Shown here piece by piece: positions 58,901-64,000 of a DNA stretch of 64,000 bases (the stretch's first letter is position 1; each line of letters opens with the position of its first letter). The position numbers and the translations under genes are program-made. Under the pieces are notes generated by a model. It saw only the letters and a list, made by a program, of their open reading frames with translations. It searched no databases and was not told the DNA's origin. Source of the DNA: Aureibaculum sp. 2308TA14-22 (GTDB taxonomy: Bacteria > Bacteroidota > Bacteroidia > Flavobacteriales > Flavobacteriaceae). The stretch covers positions 186,001-250,000 of the forward strand of contig NZ_JBEWXT010000001.1 in the NCBI RefSeq assembly GCF_040538665.1. Reading direction: 5' to 3'.

Positions 58901-61858
58901 ATGTATAAGTATTCCCCTCTTATTTTAGCAGTTTTATTCTCAAGTATTCTTTTAGGACAAAAAAAATCTACTTTTAAAGAAACTACAAAAAATTATATCA
59001 CTTATCCCTTTTCCGATCCTAATCCAATTCCGGAAAATGCTAAAATATATCCTTATTTCCGTTTTGATGGGTTTTCGCTCAAAGGCAAAGAACAAAATTG
59101 GAAGGTAGTTGAACTCGAAAACGACTACATCAAAGTTCAAATTATGCCAGAGATAGGCGGTAAGATATGGACAGCATTTGACAAAAAAACAGGTAAGGAT
59201 TTTTTATATAATAATGGCGTAGTTAAATTTAGGGATATTGCAATGCGAGGACCATGGGTAAGTGGTGGTATAGAAATGAACTATGGTATTATAGGTCACA
59301 CTCCCAATAGTGCAACTCCTGTTGATTACTTAGTAAAAAATAACGATGATGGTAGCGTAAGTTGTTTTACGTCCACTTTAGATTTGTTAACCCGAACCCG
59401 TTGGGTAGTTGAGACCAAACTTGAAAAGGATAAGGCTTATTTTACAACTACATCCTATTGGTTCAATGCAACAGGAATAGAACAACCTTATTATACCTGG
59501 ATGAACGCCGGAATTCCAGTAGGTGAAGAGCTTCAATTTTTGTATCCTGGAAATTTTTCCGTTGGTCATGGAGGTGATATCAAAAATTGGCCAATTGATG
59601 ATAAAGGTCGAAATCTGTCATTTTATGAAGAAAATAATTTCGGACCTTCAAAATCATATCATATTATAGGTTCTCACAGTAATTATTTTGGAGCATTATG
59701 GAAAAAAGAGGATTATGGAATGATTCATTTTGCCAATAGGGACGATAAATTAGGAAAGAAGATATTTCTTTGGGCACAATCAGATGCGGGAAAAGTTTGG
59801 GAGGAATTACTTACTGACAAAAGCGGACAATATGTAGAAATTCAAAGTGGTAGGCTGTTTAATCAAAATGTAATTCAAAGTAGTTTTACCCCTTTTAAAC
59901 AAATTGGATTTATGCCTTACAATGGTGATCAATGGACGGAATATTGGTATCCTTTTAACGGATTAGATGGGTTCAGTCATGCCAATAAAACGGGAGCGTT
60001 CAATATCAAATCGGATTTGACCGGTGTACTTTCGGTTAAAATCAGCCCCACACAACCTATTAACGACAGTATAAAAGTCTTTAATGCTGATAGAGAAAAA
60101 ATAGGAAGTGTACTTATAAACGCCAACCCTTTGCAGATGGTTGACGTCAATGTTAAATTGCCTAAAGGTGAGAAGCCGGTTAGTATGGTTTTAAATGGAG
60201 AGTTAATTGATTTTGTAGAGAATGAATCCGACAAAAATCTGAGCAGACCTATGCACATTCCTGAAAGTTTTGATAGTGAAAGTACTTATGGCCTTTATTT
60301 ACAAGGCCGAGATTTGTATAGGTTTAGAAAATATAAATTGGCCGAAGAAAAAATTAAAGCTTCTTTGTCTAAGGATAATTTATTTCTTCCTTCTTTAGTG
60401 GAGATGATGAAATTAAAAATTTTCCGAATGGATTATGATTCAGCATTTTATTATGGTAAAAAAGCCTTGAGTATAGATACCTATAATGGTGAAGCAAACT
60501 ATTATTATGGGTTAGCTGCGGCTAAATTATCAAAAAACAATGATGCCTTGGATGGGTTTGAAGTAGCCGCTCTTACACCAAATTACAGAATTGCTGCATA
60601 TACAGCTTTGGCACATAACTATTTAGCCAAACAGAATTATATTAAAGCGGAAGAATATGCAATGCTAAGTGTAAAAAACAACCCAAATAATATTGATGCA
60701 TGGCAAGTCCTGCAAGTGTTGGCAAGGTTAAAGGGTAACGATTTACAAATAAAAACTGCACGAAACCAAATTGAAAAACTGAACCCCATAAACCATTTTA
60801 TTCGTTTTGAGGATTTTTATAAATCTCCTACCGAAAATAATAAGGAAAAATTCCAAGCACTAATTCAGAATGAACTACCGATAGAATCTTACTTGGAATT
60901 GGCTATTTGGTATGCTAACAGTAATAGATTTGATGAGAGTATTAAGGTGCTAGAATTGTCACCTAAAAATACTGAGGTATTGTTTTGGCTGGCTTGGTTG
61001 AATAAACAAACTAATAATTCTAAATCTAAGTTGTATTTAGATCGAGCAGAGAAATCAGATTTGTCTTTTGTTTTTCCGTTTCGGGAAGAAACCGCGGAAA
61101 TTTTAGAATGGGTTACAGCTCAAAAAGAATCTTGGAAGGCCAATTATTTATTGGCTTTAATTCATGGTTTTAGAGGGAATAAGGAAAAAGCACTAGATAT
61201 GTTAACTAAGCATTCTAAACCTAATGATTTTGCTCCTTACTACTTTTTAAAGGCAAAGCTAGATGTAAAAAGTAGTGTTGAGTCAAAATTACGGTTGATA
61301 GAAAAGGCTTCGCAAATTGAACCGAAACAGTGGCGTTACAATAAAGCATTGTCTAACTTATACATTCAATTAAGACAATACAAGAACGCCTTAAAAACAT
61401 TACAAAAGCAATATAAAAGCGATAATACGAATTATATTATTGGGTTAGATTTGGCTAAAACCTACATGCTGAACAATCAATATAAAAAAGCTGAAAAAAT
61501 ATTATCAGATATTACGGTTTTACCATTTGAAGGAGCTACGGATTCATACAGATATTACAGACAAACTAAATTAATGCTAGCACATAATTTAATGGAAAAG
61601 AAAAAATTCAAACAAGCACTAACAAAAATAAATGAGGCGGAAATACGACCTAGAAATCTAGGAATTGGTAAGCCTTTTGAAGAACTAATTAATAATGATA
61701 TAGAAAATAGGCTAAGAGCAGCAGTTTATAAAAAAATGGGAGACGAAAGCTCTTACCAAAAGCATTTAGATAGTATTAAAAATAAAACAGACAATAACAA
61801 AACATTGCTAGAAATGATTAACGCAATATCCTTTAAATCAGATCAAAGAATGTTTTAA
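58901..61858 (+). CDS. DUF5107 domain protein with C-terminal TPR repeats
   Basis: The 985-residue exported protein has a signal peptide (MYKYSPLILAVLFSSILLGQ) and an N-terminal beta-sandwich region (about 30-390) with DUF5107 features: LENDYIKVQIMPEIGGKIWTAFDKKTGKDFLYNN, PWVSGGIEMNYGIIGHTP, FYEENNFGPSKSYH. Galactose mutarotase-like folds share the MPEIGGKIW opening. The rest (about 450-985) is TPR-like: LQGRDLYRFRKYKLAEEKI, ALSIDTYNGEANYYYGLAAAKL. It probably handles an extracellular glycan or oligosaccharide, which is inference. No other glycan genes are near. Confidence 0.9.
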   Translation: MYKYSPLILAVLFSSILLGQKKSTFKETTKNYITYPFSDPNPIPENAKIYPYFRFDGFSLKGKEQNWKVVELENDYIKVQIMPEIGGKIWTAFDKKTGKDFLYNNGVVKFRDIAMRGPWVSGGIEMNYGIIGHTPNSATPVDYLVKNNDDGSVSCFTSTLDLLTRTRWVVETKLEKDKAYFTTTSYWFNATGIEQPYYTWMNAGIPVGEELQFLYPGNFSVGHGGDIKNWPIDDKGRNLSFYEENNFGPSKSYHIIGSHSNYFGALWKKEDYGMIHFANRDDKLGKKIFLWAQSDAGKVWEELLTDKSGQYVEIQSGRLFNQNVIQSSFTPFKQIGFMPYNGDQWTEYWYPFNGLDGFSHANKTGAFNIKSDLTGVLSVKISPTQPINDSIKVFNADREKIGSVLINANPLQMVDVNVKLPKGEKPVSMVLNGELIDFVENESDKNLSRPMHIPESFDSESTYGLYLQGRDLYRFRKYKLAEEKIKASLSKDNLFLPSLVEMMKLKIFRMDYDSAFYYGKKALSIDTYNGEANYYYGLAAAKLSKNNDALDGFEVAALTPNYRIAAYTALAHNYLAKQNYIKAEEYAMLSVKNNPNNIDAWQVLQVLARLKGNDLQIKTARNQIEKLNPINHFIRFEDFYKSPTENNKEKFQALIQNELPIESYLELAIWYANSNRFDESIKVLELSPKNTEVLFWLAWLNKQTNNSKSKLYLDRAEKSDLSFVFPFREETAEILEWVTAQKESWKANYLLALIHGFRGNKEKALDMLTKHSKPNDFAPYYFLKAKLDVKSSVESKLRLIEKASQIEPKQWRYNKALSNLYIQLRQYKNALKTLQKQYKSDNTNYIIGLDLAKTYMLNNQYKKAEKILSDITVLPFEGATDSYRYYRQTKLMLAHNLMEKKKFKQALTKINEAEIRPRNLGIGKPFEELINNDIENRLRAAVYKKMGDESSYQKHLDSIKNKTDNNKTLLEMINAISFKSDQRMF

Positions 61859-61903
61859 GTTAAATAGCTATTTTGAAAATTAAATAGGTTTGATATTTTT
61901 ACA

Positions 61904-63988
61904 CTAAAAGTCGAAATACCAATTGAATAGGTCGGCTTTTAAGCCAATAGTAAACCAAGTTGAATTATCCATTGCGGTATCAGTAATTACTTGAGCTGGT
62001 GAGAATTTTCTAAAAGTAAATCCTGCAAATAATTTTGTGTTTGTGGCAGGGTTTACAACATAGCCACCTTGCAAATCGGCAATAAATATCCGGGTGTTAT
62101 TACCTTGTAAAAGTTCAATTCCTGTGTCGGCAGTTCTATCATCATAACTTAAATAAATATTTCCACCATAATTTAAGCCGTTAATATCGAAACCTTTATT
62201 GCCCATGTTTATTTTGGCACTACCAAACCATCTGTCTTTTTTATAACGTGCTATTCCTACAAATTCCCAAAAATTACTTCCCCAGAGGTGTCCCAAAGGT
62301 TGATTGTAATGGGCATAATTTAAAGTGGGTTCTTTATGTGAAAAAGTATAAGGTCTAACTAAGTTAAATTCACCTTGCAGGTATAAATTATCAACATTAA
62401 AAGCGTTATGGTACTTTGCACCAACTTGAATTCCGAATTTATTAGCCCAATAACCAGTCCCATCAAATATTCTTCCAACAGTCAATTCATCCAACACAAA
62501 TTGTGTATATGTAGAAAAATTTTGGGAAACTTTATACTTAGTACCTAGTCCAATTATAGCATTTCCTCCGCGAGAACCTCTTGAAAATTCAACAGCTCTG
62601 TAAAAAATTATGGGATTAAAATAATTGATATCAAAACCGGTATTTTCATCTTTTTTTGTAATAGCAGCTTCAAACAAACTAACATTCAGTCTATCGGTTA
62701 CGTTATAGCTTAAATGATGCATTGCTACAAATTTTCTAGTGTTTAGACCATTAATATTGAGTGAAGGTCTTACATCTTCTAACCACATCCAGACATTAGT
62801 ATATTTAATTTTCCAGAATTGTGTACTAATTTTTAGATGTGGATACGATGTTGTAACATCTGATAGCATTAGCGAGCGATAACCGTCTCCCACAAAATTT
62901 TTACCATGTCCAAACTGGAAATTGAAAAATTTGCTGGGTGTATAAGTCAAATACGCTTCGGCAACCGGATAGTCAAAACTATTTGTTTTAAAAATCTTGG
63001 CCTTGCCACGGCCTGGGACTAACCCATAGCCTTCGGATGGTCTGTTGGCTCTTGCATAGTCATTTATATAATCAGCAAAACGTCCTTGGCTTTCATAAAT
63101 TGAAGCAGAAAAATTGAACTTTTTCCCCAATCCGCCTTGAATTTGAACTGCCCTTGTATTGTTGTAGGTATAGTCAACATCATCGGAATTGTCCTTGCCA
63201 ATTTGCAAGTCAAAAATTGGGTTTATGGTAAACCAATAATCTTCTTTTTGCACTTTAAAAAAATGCTCGTTCCATAATTTTTTGCCCCATTTTGACGATT
63301 TGTTTTTGAACAATCCTGTTTTTTGGGCATCTAAGTCAACGTATTTAGCCGTTTCACTGTATAAAAAAGGCTTAAAACCTGTATGCGAATTATCGTCTTG
63401 GTCGTAATAATAACTTAATTCATCATAAGTGCTATGTGTAAGCGGAATGTTCAATTCACTTTGATGTTCAGGAAAATAGGTGCCAACAATTGCTTTTTGA
63501 ATATCTTTTTGTTCTGCTTTTGCAGTTGAAACGGGATTGTTAACCACTATATTTTCTTGAACGTCTTCTTTTGTAACCTTAGTAGGTAAGGATTGAGAAC
63601 CCAATGGAATTTGAATAGGTAATCCAAAACGCATATCAATAGGTCTGCCATTATAGGTAGCCGGTTTGGCATTTGGCAATAATGCAAAAACCCTTTTTGC
63701 TTCGGCCTCTAATTCCTTATATGCCGAACGTACATATAAAACCTCGAACTCGCCAGTTTTAGTGACTAAAAAAATTATATTGACTGTACCCTTATAATTA
63801 TCCTCTTTAACTTTTTCAGGAACTTTAAATTCAGCTAATACATCTTTTGTAAGGTTTTTATTAAAACATGAAGCCAAAGTGGTTTCACTTGAAGCATCAC
63901 AGCCCTTATAAACAGGATAAATATCTTCTTGTGCAATTAAGCAGTTTGAAACAACTGAAAAAAGGATGACTATAATAAGTTTTCTCAT
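61904..63988 (-). CDS. RemB-like outer-membrane protein with N-terminal TonB-C-like module
   Basis: The 694-residue protein has a signal peptide ending LIAQ, an N-terminal TonB-C-like domain (about 25-130; YPVYKGCDASSETTLASCFN, VNIIFLVTKTGEFEVLYVRSAYKELEAEAKRVF, GLPIQIPL) and a large beta-barrel (about 200-694) with repeated amphipathic strands and FNFQFGHGKNFVGDGYRSLMLSD. From memory the flavobacterial gliding protein RemB has this layout; a capsule-assembly Wzi-like barrel is an alternative. It converges on the DUF5107 gene and begins near the window end. Confidence 0.7.
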   Translation of the reverse strand: MRKLIIVILFSVVSNCLIAQEDIYPVYKGCDASSETTLASCFNKNLTKDVLAEFKVPEKVKEDNYKGTVNIIFLVTKTGEFEVLYVRSAYKELEAEAKRVFALLPNAKPATYNGRPIDMRFGLPIQIPLGSQSLPTKVTKEDVQENIVVNNPVSTAKAEQKDIQKAIVGTYFPEHQSELNIPLTHSTYDELSYYYDQDDNSHTGFKPFLYSETAKYVDLDAQKTGLFKNKSSKWGKKLWNEHFFKVQKEDYWFTINPIFDLQIGKDNSDDVDYTYNNTRAVQIQGGLGKKFNFSASIYESQGRFADYINDYARANRPSEGYGLVPGRGKAKIFKTNSFDYPVAEAYLTYTPSKFFNFQFGHGKNFVGDGYRSLMLSDVTTSYPHLKISTQFWKIKYTNVWMWLEDVRPSLNINGLNTRKFVAMHHLSYNVTDRLNVSLFEAAITKKDENTGFDINYFNPIIFYRAVEFSRGSRGGNAIIGLGTKYKVSQNFSTYTQFVLDELTVGRIFDGTGYWANKFGIQVGAKYHNAFNVDNLYLQGEFNLVRPYTFSHKEPTLNYAHYNQPLGHLWGSNFWEFVGIARYKKDRWFGSAKINMGNKGFDINGLNYGGNIYLSYDDRTADTGIELLQGNNTRIFIADLQGGYVVNPATNTKLFAGFTFRKFSPAQVITDTAMDNSTWFTIGLKADLFNWYFDF

Positions 63989-64000
63989 TCGATTCTAATT

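Noticed and set aside
1-64000. CRISPR array, insertion sequence or rRNA
   Set aside because: No regularly spaced repeats with unique spacers, no transposase-like ORF and no rRNA segment seen on either strand.

Overview
The window is a stretch of AT-rich, gene-dense chromosome from a marine-type or gliding member of the Flavobacteriaceae (Bacteroidota). The evidence is the gene content: gliding proteins GldB and GldC, a PorP/SprF protein beside a type IX secretion (T9SS) type B cargo, a PorG-like protein, a probable RemB, Flavobacteriia-type gene fusions, and promoters of the Bacteroidota form (TTG/TTTG, about 16-22 bases, TAnnTTTG). Shine-Dalgarno sequences are not prominent. I see no rRNA, CRISPR array, insertion sequence or intact prophage, so this is core rather than accessory DNA.

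Layout. 1-1,400: the end of an unknown gene, a Nudix hydrolase, a gene-poor stretch and two tRNAs (Leu-UAA, Gly-GCC). 1,500-6,650: a cytochrome oxidase maturation operon with heme O synthase, two subunit III proteins, subunit IV, a cysteine-poor SCO paralogue, SCO1, DUF420 and a small CXXC membrane protein. 6,750-14,200: TolC-family protein, TsaB, a secreted unknown, MscS channel, DUF1304, a lipoprotein DUF255 protein, dodecin and a double-N-domain Nfu. 14,250-19,800: T9SS type B cargo with PorP/SprF, then a lipoprotein and a VWA protein on the minus strand. 20,000-25,100: TPR histidine kinase, LytTR regulator and gamma-carbonic anhydrase with overlapping start and stop codons, then two lipoproteins. 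25,150-33,450: a possible small RNA, then a minus-strand envelope block of MurI, two Skp/OmpH, BamA, UppS, PorG-like, NAD kinase and a CBS protein.

33,500-41,100: PdxJ, an alpha/beta hydrolase, a small membrane protein, trigger factor-ClpP-ClpX and a DnaG primase without its zinc ligands. 41,100-45,500: an unknown secreted protein, NadE, GldB, GldC and a FolK-deoxynucleoside kinase fusion. 45,500-53,200: SppA, a membrane-anchored dihydrofolate reductase, a tandem TonB-C protein, thymidylate synthase, a nucleoside transporter with an extra N-terminal domain and a bifunctional nuclease. 53,200-64,000: EtfA/EtfB, pyruvate dehydrogenase E1 beta, a DUF5686 protein, a DUF5107-TPR protein and a RemB-like barrel protein.

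Three themes link genes. Envelope and gliding genes (BamA, Skp, UppS, PorG, PorP, GldB, GldC, RemB) supply outer-membrane assembly and surface secretion. FolK-dNK, DHFR, ThyA and the nucleoside transporter lie within about 8 kb and fit one thymidylate and deoxynucleotide supply line. The oxidase genes and electron-transfer flavoprotein belong to aerobic respiration. No single locus is clearly a new system. The best leads are the intergenic RNA candidate near 25.2 kb, the two-transmembrane DHFR fusion, the zinc-less primase, the paired SCO proteins and the lipocalin-like nucleoside transporter.
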